Source: Diabrotica undecimpunctata
Lineage: Eukaryota; Arthropoda; Insecta; Coleoptera; Chrysomelidae
Reading direction: 5' to 3'
Length of the DNA stretch: 64,000 bases
NCBI RefSeq assembly: GCF_040954645.1
Contig: NC_092813.1
Span: 16,594,136 to 16,658,135 of the forward strand
Shown: in pieces, positions 54,536 through 64,000 of the stretch
Layout: every line of letters starts with the position of its first letter
How positions within the stretch are numbered: position 1 is the first letter of the stretch
Program-made: the position numbers and the translations under genes
The notes under the pieces: generated by a model
What the model saw: only the letters and a program-made list of their open reading frames with translations
Databases searched by the model: none
Told to the model about the DNA's origin: nothing

Positions 54536-55903
54536 TTACAAATCCAAATCAGATTCAGAAGATGAACTTTCAGAACCAAGATTTATAATAACTGGCTCTA
54601 TCATTTTATCAGTAATATTGTCCAGCTTCCACATTTTTTCCTCTTCTTTAATAGTGTGATTTACTGCCTTTTCCCAGTTTTCAGGTTTTACATTATTTAC
54701 GGCCTCCAAAAACAACTGTTTAACATCATGAATTTTAAAAGTGGTATTTTTTCTTGAAACTTCACTCTTTATCTGTGCCCATACCAGTTCAATCGGGTTT
54801 AATTCACAATGATATGGTGGGGATCTAAGTACTGTCATTCCACGATTTTTGGCAATTTCATCAATTTCGTTTTTTTTTAATTTTTCTTTATGAATGGCAC
54901 ACAACGAATAAAGTTCCTTTCTTATAGATCCGGGATGGTACGTAATATTTTTTGAACTCAGCCAATTCTGCAAGTCATTTTTTAACCACTTGGTTGTGGG
55001 CAGTCCTTCTATAAATCTGGAGTGATAACTTGCATTATCCATTACTATTACACAGTTCTTAGGAAGAAGATCTATCATTTGTTCGAACCATTCTTGAAAG
55101 ACATCAGCGTTCATGTCTTCATGGTAGTCACCGGTACGAGTTGATTCAAAAGTTAATAAACCACCTTCAACAAAACCGTCTGAACTGCCAATGTGTACTA
55201 TTATCAGCCTGCGTCCCTTTCCTGATGGTGGGTTTAAACCAGTAGATAAGTTATTTACAAAAGCGTGCCTTTGACTTGTAACAGTTTCATCCTGCCAAAA
55301 TTTATTTGGTGTATGACCCTCGTTGATCCATGTTTCATCAAGATAAAATATTTTTCTTTTTTGGTTTCTCATTTCCTTTATGGTTCTTAGAAAATGTCTT
55401 CTCCATATGACAATATCGCTTCTTTTTAATAAAATAGACTTTCTGGGATTCTTTTTCCAGCGGAAGCCTATTTCTTTTAAAAGTTTCCATAACGTACTTC
55501 GACTCATTTTTGGGTAATCCTTATCATCTCGAACTGAGACAAGAACTTTATCCAATGTTGGAAATTCTTGTCTAAAGAAGAATTCATGCACTTTCCGTCG
55601 AAGTCCTTCTTTAAAATGATATTCTATTTGAAATTTTGGTTTCCCTGGAGCATTACGTGGCATTTGAAAACTACCACATTTCTCTTCTTTAATAACTCTG
55701 TAAATCGTAGATTTCCCAACACCAAGTGTACTGCTAACTAACTCAACGGTCTCATCAACACTTTCACATAAACGTTTGTCTGTAAATGATTTAAAACAAT
55801 TAAATATTAATGTTTTTTCATTAACTGTTAGAGGACCAATTTTTCGGCGTTTACACGGCACTTCCAAATTTTCCATATCACTGGTATACACAATAAACTG
55901 CAC
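54536..55903 (-). CDS. Tc1/mariner-superfamily transposase (DDx82E)
   Basis: 455 residues, uninterrupted. The N-terminal part has a helix-turn-helix-like stretch (DETVELVSSTLGVGKSTIYR, about 50-69) and a second one near 130-150 (MSRSTLWKLLKEIGFRWKKN). The DDE core has D189 (KIFYLDETWINEG), D289 (CVIVMDNASYHS) and E372 (CELNPIELVW). The last two are separated by 82 residues, far more than the 34-39 of usual mariner, Tc1 and pogo families. A published Tc1/mariner-type family called Sailor is defined by DD82E spacing; I infer membership but cannot test it. The C-terminus is acidic/serine-rich. The first ATG (55903) and Met10 are both possible starts. It should be able to excise and insert its element. 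Confidence 0.93.
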   Translation of the reverse strand: MQFIVYTSDMENLEVPCKRRKIGPLTVNEKTLIFNCFKSFTDKRLCESVDETVELVSSTLGVGKSTIYRVIKEEKCGSFQMPRNAPGKPKFQIEYHFKEGLRRKVHEFFFRQEFPTLDKVLVSVRDDKDYPKMSRSTLWKLLKEIGFRWKKNPRKSILLKRSDIVIWRRHFLRTIKEMRNQKRKIFYLDETWINEGHTPNKFWQDETVTSQRHAFVNNLSTGLNPPSGKGRRLIIVHIGSSDGFVEGGLLTFESTRTGDYHEDMNADVFQEWFEQMIDLLPKNCVIVMDNASYHSRFIEGLPTTKWLKNDLQNWLSSKNITYHPGSIRKELYSLCAIHKEKLKKNEIDEIAKNRGMTVLRSPPYHCELNPIELVWAQIKSEVSRKNTTFKIHDVKQLFLEAVNNVKPENWEKAVNHTIKEEEKMWKLDNITDKMIEPVIINLGSESSSSESDLDL

Positions 55904-56120
55904 CTTGCAACTGAAGTACCTACTTTTAGTGAACTGTTAAGAATTTTGAATACGCCACTTGGACCTTCCTATATACAAAATGGAAAAACCCACTATCACA
56001 TTTTCTGTGGAATAAGCTTAGAAGGTAATTATCTAGTCAATTACTGTCGTAGATTCCTGGAATTAAAGAATTAAATGTTTGATTGTTGAAACCCTTACTT
56101 CGTGGAATGCACTCATTTCA

Positions 56121-56228
56121 GATAAAATAAAACGTTTTATTTTATCTAAAGAATTAAACTTTATTTTGCAAATAGATAAAATAAAACGTTTTATTTTATT
56201 TAAAGAATTAAACTTTATTTTGCAAATA
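56121..56228. repeat. 54-bp tandem repeat with perfect palindromes
   Basis: Two copies (about 56121-56174 and 56175-56228). The first carries a perfect 26-base palindrome with half-site GATAAAATAAAAC (56121-56146); the second (56175-56200) differs by one base. They lie upstream of the transposase start, inside the transposon. Confidence 0.9.
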
Positions 56229-56246
56229 GGTAGGTACTTATTAAAC

Positions 56247-56274
56247 TTTTATTGGTTATATATAACCAATAAAA
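56247..56274. repeat. Perfect 28-base palindrome
   Basis: TTTTATTGGTTATA (56247-56260) followed directly by its reverse complement. Located about 285 bases inside the right end of the transposon. Confidence 0.9.
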
Positions 56275-56558
56275 TAAACATCTTACATTTCTTGCAAATT
56301 CATTAGTACCTGTTAACCTCCATCACTCCGACACTGGCAACCTTATTTAGGGATTAATAACCCTCACAACTATTGTCTCCTATTCTGCTCCAACCTTTAT
56401 ACCTGGTGGTCATACTCAATTTAAAATTGTTTTCCTATATACTTCTGTAAACTTGTTGACAAATATCTGTTTTTCATTGAGTCACCCGTACCAACAGTTA
56501 AGGGATTTGCATACATAATTTATTGTTTTATTACTCTCTCATACATAAAAATACACTA

Positions 56559-57620
56559 TAATGTGCTAAAATATTGTGCTCTTCATAATTTATCCAAAAT
56601 TTCTGTAATGTGTGTAGTTGGATATCTGTCAGAAATTGTTTTTTCGTTAAGCTTTTGATAATCTATGACTAGACGGTATTTTTTCTTGCCTGATGCATCT
56701 AATTTCTAATTCACCATCCATATGGGTGAACTCCAAGGTGAACATGATGACCTTATGATTCCTTTATCTAACATTTCTTGAATTTGCCTTCGAACTTCTT
56801 TTTTGTGGCAGTAAGGATATCTTTAAGATCTTCAATGTATAGGAACTTCGTTTGTAGTTTTTATGGTGTGTTTGACATTGGAAGTAAATATCAAGGGATC
56901 TTCTGCTTTTAGAAATATATCTGAAAATTCTCTACATAGCTTAGTTATATATTCTCTTTCTTCTGAATTCATGTGGTCTGTCCTTATAAGGTTGTCTAAA
57001 TCTATTTTGTTTCTCTTATTACATTTCTCATTAGGTTTTTTGTTAAAATAATTAAAGTTGTATAATTCATAATTTGCGTTTTCAAAGGGGTATACGTCTA
57101 TTGGTCTTAGTAAAGTTATCTTCAGAGGTTTGTCTGTCGTGTTTATTATTTCCATTATAGCATAGCCATTTTTTGCTAATGTTAACGTTTCAGGTATATA
57201 AACTGCTTCTAAATGTGTTTCTTCGACCATTATTTCTCCATTAGGTATACTGACAGGAAGAGGATAAAGCATTCTTTCCTGTGCACCTATAGTAAATTCA
57301 AATTTAATATCCATTGGTCCTCTAAATTTAATCTGTATCGTTACATTGTTATTATACAGTTGTTTATTAGTAAAATCTATAACTAAGTTCATTCCCATCA
57401 TATCTTCTAAATCCTATCTGGAAATGCTATTTCGGCTTGATATTTAATAGTCTTATTATAAAGAGCAGTTATAATATCTACATTTGACTGGTATATGCAA
57501 TTAGGAAAATATTTTTCGGCGATACTTGGTCGTAGCAAAGACCTGGAACTACCGGTATCAATCAGCAATTTTATTTTTGAATTTCGTACTTCAATATAAG
57601 GGGATTATTCGAATTTATTT
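56559..57620 (-). pseudogene. Errantivirus protease and RT N-terminal region
   Basis: Near 57560 the minus strand reads KIKLLIDTGSSRSLLRPSI, the protease active site. 56832-57401 encodes the protease-RT connection (MLYPLPVSIPNGEIMVEETH, EEREYITKLCREFSDIFLKA). 56580-56830 gives [40 protein letters not shown] and [15 protein letters not shown], the RT fingers. Frameshifts separate the parts. The transposon at 54194-56558 interrupts just after this. Confidence 0.87.
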
Positions 57621-57705
57621 CTATATTAACTGCTTCTTTTCCGAGGCATCCATCTGAAAATTTTGGGTCGGAAGTTTGTGGAACGATTCTGAGAATGTTG
57701 GGGTG

Positions 57706-58530
57706 CTAAAGAATTTTGGTTTTGATAACCTCGATTTCGATATAAAAAGTTAGAATTAAAGGGTTTTGATTTTGATATGTGAAATTTCGATTTGTTTGAT
57801 ATTGATGTGTGGGGTTAGAATTTTGGGGACGATAATGGTTGCTAGGCTGATTTGGCCTGTTGGATTGATAAAAGGAATTGTATGACTTAAAATTATGATT
57901 GTTTTTTGGAAAATTATTACTAGAATGTCCATATAAATTTTCAAAATTATGAAACTCGTCGACATATGCAATGGCATCTTCAAGAGAACTGGGTTTCTTA
58001 AGGTGGATATTATTTTTAAGAACACCTGTACATTCTGCAATAAAAGTGTTCAGTGCGATTTTATCATAATGGTTAATTTGGCATAATTTATCTGCATGCT
58101 CTATACTAGTATCGTTACTTATTCTTTGGGCTACATTGCTTTTTAATAATTGTATTCTTGTTCCAAAATTATGGAGTGTTTCATTTTTAAATGGTTTTGT
58201 TTGTGTTAGTTCTTGCATTAAGCAGTCTAAGTCACGTCTATCTGCGAAGCATTGTTCTAATGCTCTCTTTATACTATTCCATGTCGTTAGTTCCATACGA
58301 TTTCCTACTAGTGCTTCTGCTTTTCCAACTAGTTTATCTTGTATGCATTCCAAAATATATTTATTTAAATCCGGATCGGTATATGCAGAATATGTTTGTA
58401 TTAGTTCGTTGCATCTTAAGATAAATTTGTTAAGAGTATTGGAATCTCCGTCGTACGGTTTAATATTTTTTAATTTTGATTTGAGAAAATCCCAGTTAAG
58501 GGGAGTTTGAGTTTGAGTTGCAGTAGCCAT
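57706..58530 (-). pseudogene. Errantivirus Gag
   Basis: A 274-residue frame with the capsid-like core LNWDFLKSKLKNIKPYDGDS, WNSIKRALEQCFADRRDLD, CLMQELTQTKPFKNETLHNF and LNTFIAECTGVLKNNIHLKK. An Asn/Gln/Pro-rich tail without a zinc knuckle follows, as in gypsy-group errantiviruses. The last dozen residues are out of register, so the junction with pol is frameshifted. Confidence 0.88.
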
Positions 58531-58967
58531 ATTTTCAGATAAAATTATTTGTCAAAATTTCTCACAAAATTGTATAGAATTATGTTTTATTAAAAATATA
58601 TACGCAATATAAATATTTCTTAAACATTTCAAAAAATGATTTGATAAAAATAAATGTTTTCAAGAGCATAAATATGTATTAAAATTTATAAAAAGTATCA
58701 GTATTCTTATTAAAAAAATTAAAAATTAATCTATCTATTCTCACAAATGTATGAAAGGAAAGGCGAAAAGAAAAGGCAATTACATTTATCTGGAGCACCT
58801 GCTTCTCTTCTCCAAACTTTTGCTTCCTCTGGAACTCACTTCTTCTCGTTAATACCACTGTAGGGTAGAGGTTCGATTTGGATACGCACTACGATGTTGA
58901 AACACCAAAAACCGAAAAAGTTCTATCACTTGATGTGTAAAATGTTCTTTTCCGATCCGCACGTATC
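58531..58967 (-). other. Errantivirus 5' leader
   Basis: About 440 bases between primer-binding site and gag start, without ORF; it would hold the packaging signal. Confidence 0.6.
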
Positions 58968-58982
58968 CTACTGACTGCGCCA
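58968..58982 (-). promoter_or_regulatory. Errantivirus primer-binding site
   Basis: Minus-strand TGGCGCAGTCAGTAG, matching the tRNA-Ser type PBS of 17.6/297-like errantiviruses. It lies about nine bases after the LTR. Confidence 0.85.
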
Positions 58983-58991
58983 ATTATAACC

Positions 58992-59255
58992 AAGAAATTC
59001 TTGTTTGTATTTGAAATATTGGGTAATTATAACTTTGTGTTTTGAAAAGGAGTTTTTAAAAATTATTTTATTTACTTTTTGAAAATACAAGTTTCCAAAA
59101 GTTAACAAACAAAAGTTACCAAGCAAAAGTTTACCAGACAAAAGTTATGTAGCAAAAATTATAATAATTGAGATGTCCCTCTATTTATAATATTGTATTG
59201 CGTAGTTTCTATTGTCCTACAATGTACAGATTCTGTGGAATCCAGTGGCGTAACT
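58992..59255 (-). repeat. Errantivirus 5' LTR
   Basis: 264 bp, matching 49497-49760. Confidence 0.9.
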
Positions 59256-59459
59256 CGGTGGTTCTTCTTATGTTTTCAAATAAATATTTTTGTTTATTAC
59301 TAATAGTTGATGTAATATAAGCTGACTCATAGAGTCTCTGCTGTTACTCCTACTCAGGAACTTCACCAACTCACTTTTGTAATTTTTCAACGGGTATATT
59401 TAACTTAAAATTCACTTAACTTAAGAACCGATATCTTCCTAGTATACTGGTTAACCTGA
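59256..59459. other. Unassigned
   Basis: Nothing recognised between the errantivirus LTR and the next gypsy fragment. Confidence 0.35.
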
Positions 59460-60600
59460 TCGGTGTTCTGTTTTATAATTGTATCCTTCGAGTTTTATGC
59501 GCCAACGCGCTAAGCGGCTTCCGGGATCTTTTATCAAGAAAAACCATGTAAGTGGTCGATGATCGGTAATAAGAGTGAATTTACGGCAAAAAAGATATGG
59601 TGTAAAGTGTTTGACTGCCCATACAATACCTAATAAATATCTCTTTTTTTTTAAGTAGTTTGGTAAGAGGTTTCAAAATTTTGGCCGTGTTCGGCTTTTA
59701 GTTACATTTTAAATACTTGTGTTAGTTGTAAGATATGGTCGCGAATGGAAAATTTATTAATCCGAATGGCATGTGAACAAATTCGTAATGTCCATTTTTA
59801 ACGGTAAAGGCTGTTTTCTGGATGTCTTTTGGGTCAATTTTAATCTGGTGAAATCCAGACGCTAAATCTAGGGTTGTAAAATATTGGCATTTTCCTAGTT
59901 AGTCCAATAGTTCTGAACTTTGTGGTAGTGAATAACGGTCTTGTACTGTAAGTTCGTTGAGCTTGTGATAGTCAATAATAACTCGCCATTTTTGTTTTCC
60001 CGATGCATCTAATTTTTTCGGTACAACCCAAACTGGTAATGACCAGGGGGAAGTAGATGGCTGAATTATTCCTTGTTCTAACATTTTATTAATTTGTGTC
60101 TTTACCTCTTCCTTATAATATGTTTGGGGATATCTGTAAGATTTAGTAAATATTAGTTTAGCGTTGTTTGTTTTGATTTTTTGTTTAATTTTATTTGTAA
60201 ACGTCAATTTGTCGCCTTCTACATAAAATATATCTGCATATTCAGTACAAATGTCTAGAATTAGTTCTTGTTCTTCGTAATTTAGATGGTCAATTCTCAG
60301 TTATTCTTTAATTATCCGTGTTCTGTCTACTATGAGTTCTTCTAAGTCATTTTCGTTGTAGGATAGGATTGTCTCTTAATTTTCGAAAGGTTCGATTGAG
60401 GTGTCCGAAAATTCAATTATCTTCGATATAGCATTAGGATTAATCTTGGAAGTTAAGAATTCTCTATTTTCGTCCACATACACTAATGCATTAGGTAATC
60501 TAAGTTTTTTTGTTCCTTGCAATGATAGTATAGCATCTGTATTTGATAAGTTACATTTTAGTCTGCATATTTATTCGGTTCGGCTGTCAATCATATATCT
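59460..60600 (-). pseudogene. Second errantivirus-like pol fragment (protease linker, RT, RNase H)
   Basis: Minus strand: 60200-60590 reads LRIDHLNYEEQELILDICTE and NKIKQKIKT. 59899-60207 reads YKEEVKTQINKMLEQGIIQP, LPVWVVPKKLDASGKQKWRV and DRYSLPQSSELLD. 59700-59898 reads [20 protein letters not shown] and [11 protein letters not shown]. Then, after a deletion of the palm end (no YxDD), 59460-59690 reads HFTPYLFCRKFTLITDHRPL and RLARWRIKLEGYNYKTEHR. Related to, but distinct from, the element at 49497-59255. Stops and frameshifts are present. Confidence 0.85.
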
Positions 60601-60689
60601 ATTTTATTAGTTTTCTCTCCGGTCTTTCAAGATTTTTGTCTTGATATTGGGTTTTTTGGAAAGTGCTACATTCCCTGCTCATTTTTCAA

Positions 60690-61520
60690 TAAATGAGGTC
60701 TTTTGTTGGAAACTATGTTCATAAATGTAAAGTTTGTGCTTATTGCAAGCCTAGTAACTTACCCTCAGCTGGTCTTATGGGACAATATCGTGATATTAAT
60801 TTTCCTTTTCAGTTTTTATCTGCTGATTCACTTGGTCCATATCCTAGATTCAAAAATGGAAATCGTTATCTTTTAGTTGTTGTTGACTGGTTTACAAAGT
60901 TCATGTTTGTACATCCTTTGGCTAATGCTACTTCTAAAGCTATTGTCAAGTTTATTAAAAATCAAGTTTTTCTAATTTTTGGTGTACCACAGATCTTTGC
61001 TGTTGATAATGAAAAACAATTTGTTTCCAAAGATTGTAAAACTGATGGAAAAGTACAAGGTACAAAAAATTTGGTACAATGTTAAATACTTTCCTCGGAT
61101 TAATCGTACTGAACGAGCTAATAAGACGATTGTTACTGCAATTAGGTCTTTTATTCAAGACAGTCATAAAGACTGGGATAAGGAGATTTTTAAAATAGCC
61201 CAAACGATTCGTCTAGCTAAACATGAAGTGACACAATTTTCTCCTTCAGTTTGAACTTTTGTTAGAAATGTTCCTGTTATTGGTTCATTCTTTGGTGCTA
61301 TTAAAGAAACATCTTATAATCTTGTTAATATTAACAATAAATTGTTTGATCCCGAGCCTTTAGAGAATATTTTTCCTAACTTTAATGAAGATCAAAAGAG
61401 AATACGTCACTCTTACAATACCAACACTAAACGCTACAATTTACGTAGACGTGATGTAAAATTTCATGTAGGTGACAAAGTCTGGAAGAAAAAGAACATC
61501 CTTTTCAAAGATGTGGATAG
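60690..61520 (+). pseudogene. Second Gy1 copy: integrase
   Basis: Reads MRSFVGNYVHKCKVCAYC, FLSADSLGPYPRFKNGNRYL, LVVVDWFTKFMFVHPLAN, IFGVPQIFAVDNEKQFVSKD, then in other frames LNRTERANKTIVTAIRSFIQ and RHSYNTNTKRYNLRRRDVKF. The catalytic core missing from the copy at 2955-3740 is present here (first Asp in SADSLGP, second in AVDNEKQF). It is broken by frameshifts near 61060 and 61255. It ends abruptly near 61515, within the segment that continues in the first copy. Confidence 0.88.
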
Positions 61521-61534
61521 TAGAAAAGGATGCG

Positions 61535-61690
61535 CTTCACCCCACTTTGACCTCCATTGACCCCGCACTCTCGACGCAGTCCTCGCGCCTCTCGATAGCC
61601 CACGTGACTTTGGCGGAGTGACGTCACAAGCACCGTCCGCGCACTGGTCACATCCCGCGATGACGTCACCGACAAGTCCTAACTTGTTTT
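61535..61690. promoter_or_regulatory. GC- and CpG-rich patch with E-box and CRE-like sites
   Basis: About 150 bases clearly richer in GC and CpG than anything nearby. It contains CACGTG (61601-61606) and two TGACGTCA palindromes (61619-61626, 61661-61668). No ORF is convincing. It might be a promoter island or a piece of an unknown element. Confidence 0.4.
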
Positions 61691-61799
61691 TTACGCTAGA
61701 CACCTTTTTTAAGTTTAGTAATTAGTTATTTTTAATATGAATTAATTTACATATTATTTTTGTATTTCAACTATCTATAAGACAATTTTAATCCAAATT
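61691..61799. other. AT-rich spacer
   Basis: Nothing recognised. Confidence 0.4.
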
Positions 61800-61902
61800 A
61801 TTAAATTATTATTATTAAATAAAAAATTCTAACGTGTGTAGGACTCGAACCTGGGACCAGCAGCACCAAAGGTACACACGCTAGCCACACAGCTAGGTAA
61901 CC
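61800..61902 (-). mobile_element. tRNA-derived SINE-like unit
   Basis: Minus strand: A-box-like TAGCTGTGTGG (61885-61895) and a perfect B box GGTTCGAGTCC (61841-61851). They are separated by exactly the 44 positions expected in a tRNA. The acceptor stem (GGTTACC against ACACGTT) does not pair, so it is not a functional tRNA. It ends in TAATAATAATAA, a typical short SINE tail. No other copy is in the window, so a tRNA pseudogene is the alternative. Confidence 0.55.
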
Positions 61903-61911
61903 AATTAATAT

Positions 61912-62256
<345 letters not shown>

Positions 62257-62323
62257 ACCAATTAATATAAGTAGGCAATAATGGATATAAAAAAAAAGAA
62301 CGCCAGCGACGAAAGATCTGAAA

Positions 62324-62463
62324 CAGCATGAACCGTACGCGCCACCGCTTCGCGCATGAGGTCTTGAACGCTAGACGATCTACCAGCTTGAACCGTAGGC
62401 GCAACTGTTTCGTGCATTAAATACTTAAGTGTTTAACGAGGGGTCGAACATGTGCATATAATA
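62324..62463 (+). repeat. 70-bp tandem repeat, two diverged copies
   Basis: 62324-62393 and 62394-62463 share CAGC(A/T)TGAACCGTA(C/G)GCGC and a following TTCG(C/T)GCAT. The second halves are more diverged. Confidence 0.6.
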
Positions 62464-63334
62464 ATAATGGTACCGTTCAACATAGTGTAAAATGGTATAG
62501 GCGTAAAGCCGTTTAACGTAATACTGATATGAAAGGTTTACATTGTATAAATCAAGAGTTTAATACTAAAAGCTTTCATAAGAGGATGATGAACATTTCC
62601 ACATATGTCATCAGAAGAGGAGAGAGATGCAGAAACAAATTGATAAAAATGTAAAAAAATGTTGATTATTAATTCAATATTACTTGTTAAAGTTGGCCGT
62701 GATACGTCTCCATACCCCGCACCAAAGCACACCTCTAAGCTACATAACCGTTTAACATAACCTGACAATAATATGTGTATATAAAAAACACCACAAGGGA
62801 TTGCGCATATTGAATATTCGAAAAAAATTGTAAAAAAAATCAAGTATATCACTAAAGGTAAATACTATATAAGAACATCGATATACAACAATATTGAAGT
62901 TGAGACGATAAATGGTACCTATTAAATTACCAATGTTAGTTTTCTAAATACATACAGCATTCTTCACCCATAGTCACGTCTTACTCAACCGGCTGCCAAA
63001 CACTTAATCATTTGAAAAATTGATGCGGATCTATATAAAGTGTTGAATAAATACATCGATAAACTGATCTAAAGATTTTTACCAAAAGGTAAACATCTCT
63101 AACGCGCTCCAACGCATGTCTAAAATATACTGCCAACCACACTATATTAATATACTTAAAACGTTGTTTCAACGCTTAAACATCAAACGTATAGCAGAAG
63201 CAATTTAACTCATATCAGACGTATACCAGACGCAGATTATAGAACCAGACGAATAAATTAACCATCGCTAACTTTACTCAAGAGACGAAAAGACGCTTTA
63301 CTCCCATGTTATCCATATGTAAGGTGTGAAGTGT
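62464..63334. other. Unassigned AT-rich DNA
   Basis: No gene or element recognised. Short recurring phrases such as CCGTTTAAC (62509 and 62746) occur. The minus-strand ORF 62538-62852 has no recognisable features and is probably chance. This may be unannotated satellite-like or non-autonomous element DNA. Confidence 0.4.
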
Positions 63335-63570
63335 TGACTTTAAAACGTGACGTTTTTGACGTGATTCGTGACGTTTTGACGTGACGCGTGATGTCTTTAC
63401 TTAAAAATGTGCCGTTTATACCTGATATGTGACGGGTGACATTTTGATGTTAAAACGTGACGTTTGGACGCAAAAGTGACGTTTTGACGTGACGATTGAC
63501 ACGAGTTAACCTAATAAATTACCTATCGAAACCCTGTCTAAACTTAATTACGTTGACATTTGACGGGGGC
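63335..63570. repeat. Cluster of TGACG motifs
   Basis: About a dozen TGACG words occur, mostly inside phrases like CGTGACGTTTTGACGTGA. This suggests a degenerate short tandem array. Confidence 0.65.
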
Positions 63571-63583
63571 GTGACGTGGTAGA

Positions 63584-63734
63584 AGCGATGAAAAAACTGT
63601 CGCTTTTCATCGTTTTACGCACCTGTTGAACCCATATAAAGACATGTAAAATCATTGATAAATAGAAATTTTTTAAAAATGTTAAATAAACGATGTAAAA
63701 CGATGAAAAGTGATCGCTTTTCATCGCTTTTTCA
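63584..63734. repeat. Linked inverted repeats around CGATGAAAA / TTTTCATCG
   Basis: 63585-63612 has CGATGAAAA..TTTTCATCG and 63704-63730 has a near-perfect palindrome of the same words. The left TTTTCATCGTTTTA is also inverted at the right as TAAAACGATGAAAA. It could be the ends of a small foldback element of about 150 bases. Confidence 0.6.
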
Positions 63735-64000
63735 ACGCTTAATTATTACTTTATTTTATACTCAGTCATAGGTCTTCTTCGAATCAATAAATTAAAATTT
63801 GTCTTATAGGATAAATCTATTACCATCAGTAGTACCCTATTTTATAACGTATTTCACTATAATTTTATTATTATTAAAAATGGTATATCGTGTACTTTCA
63901 TTAGTGGTCATGTTTTGTTTTTCTATCATAATATATTTGTTAGCTGTTTCCCTTTCATTTGATGTGTCACATGTTAGGTTTCGACTAGTTGTTTGTTTTA
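63735..64000. other. Unassigned AT-rich end of window
   Basis: No feature recognised. Confidence 0.4.

Larger units (their letters stand above)
54194..56558 (-). mobile_element. Complete Tc1/mariner-superfamily transposon, DDx82E
   Basis: Ends are TAGTTTATTTTTACGAACGA (left) and, inverted at the right, TAGTGTATTTTTATGTATGA. About 25 of the first 30 bases pair (to GAGAGAGTAAT). TA flanks both sides (54192-54193, 56559-56560), the Tc1/mariner target duplication. Excision would rejoin the errantivirus RT frame (FSTL then DLAS). It contains one intact transposase ORF on the minus strand. Confidence 0.93.
49497..59255 (-). mobile_element. Errantivirus-type gypsy element with env, LTR to LTR
   Basis: The 264-bp LTRs at 49497-49760 and 58992-59255 differ at roughly ten positions by eye. 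The minus strand runs 5' LTR, PBS, gag, pol, env, 3' LTR. Without its two insertions (54194-56558 and 50512-50758) the element is about 7.1 kb, normal for errantiviruses. LTRs begin AGTTACGCC, and the PBS is of tRNA-Ser type, both as in the gypsy/17.6 group. Pol and env carry frameshifts, stops and catalytic substitutions, so it is an old, inactive insect endogenous retrovirus copy. Confidence 0.92.

Noticed and set aside
62538..62852. 104-codon minus-strand ORF
   Set aside because: Hydrophobic low-information sequence in AT-rich DNA, no motif, no supporting context.

Overview
This window is AT-rich eukaryotic DNA packed wall to wall with transposable elements. I see no convincing host gene. 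The mixture points to an insect with a large repeat-rich nuclear genome: Jockey, I-like, R1-like, RTE and CR1-like non-LTR elements, Penelope-like elements with GIY-YIG endonuclease, an Env-bearing errantivirus-type gypsy element, a piggyBac, a Tc1/mariner-superfamily element, and long (TA)n tracts. The exact order or species cannot be told from the sequence.

Layout. 1-6561: a decayed Ty3/gypsy element (family Gy1, + strand) split by a dead piggyBac element (645-2950). It carries a long 3' non-coding region full of small hairpins and a probable LTR. 6900-9591: a Jockey RNase H remnant split by an R1-like element (7254-9377) with a 17-bp target duplication. 9607-28727: a block of (TA)n tracts holding a solo LTR (9764-11230), a 1.6-kb-arm Penelope palindrome (11461-14730), an apparently intact Ty3/gypsy element 'A' (14819-21067), a 319-bp-arm palindrome (21074-21753) and a deleted gypsy element 'B' (21901-28654).

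29140-39108: a Jockey remnant is split by a DNA transposon 'T' (29381-38448). T has ~700-bp inverted repeats and a transposase with a SWIM zinc finger. T is itself invaded by another Jockey element, two RTE 3' fragments and a foldback element. 39506-49490: an errantivirus integrase remnant, then an I-like element (- strand) broken by a CR1-like 3' fragment and by a full-length RTE with an open 1000-residue ORF (43816-47249). 49497-59255: an LTR-to-LTR errantivirus with gag, pol and env remnants. It contains an RTE fragment and a complete DNA transposon with an intact 455-residue transposase of DDx82E spacing (54194-56558). 59460-64000: further gypsy fragments, a tRNA-derived SINE-like unit, an RTE 3' end and unassigned repetitive DNA.

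The most exciting item is element A. Its two 368-bp LTRs look identical and it has a single 1817-residue Gag-Pol ORF. Besides protease, RT, RNase H and integrase, this protein has an N-terminal SAP-like domain, a repeated coiled coil, and a C-terminal extension made of a TARG1/OARD1-like macrodomain followed by a CCCH zinc finger. I know of no description of that architecture in a Ty3/gypsy element. It could be a captured ADP-ribose-reading module used against, or together with, host ADP-ribosylation and RNA-surveillance factors. Second in interest are three Penelope-like termini that share a hammerhead-ribozyme-like core with covarying stems, and a hairpin array in the Gy1 3' region whose stems change sequence but stay self-complementary.
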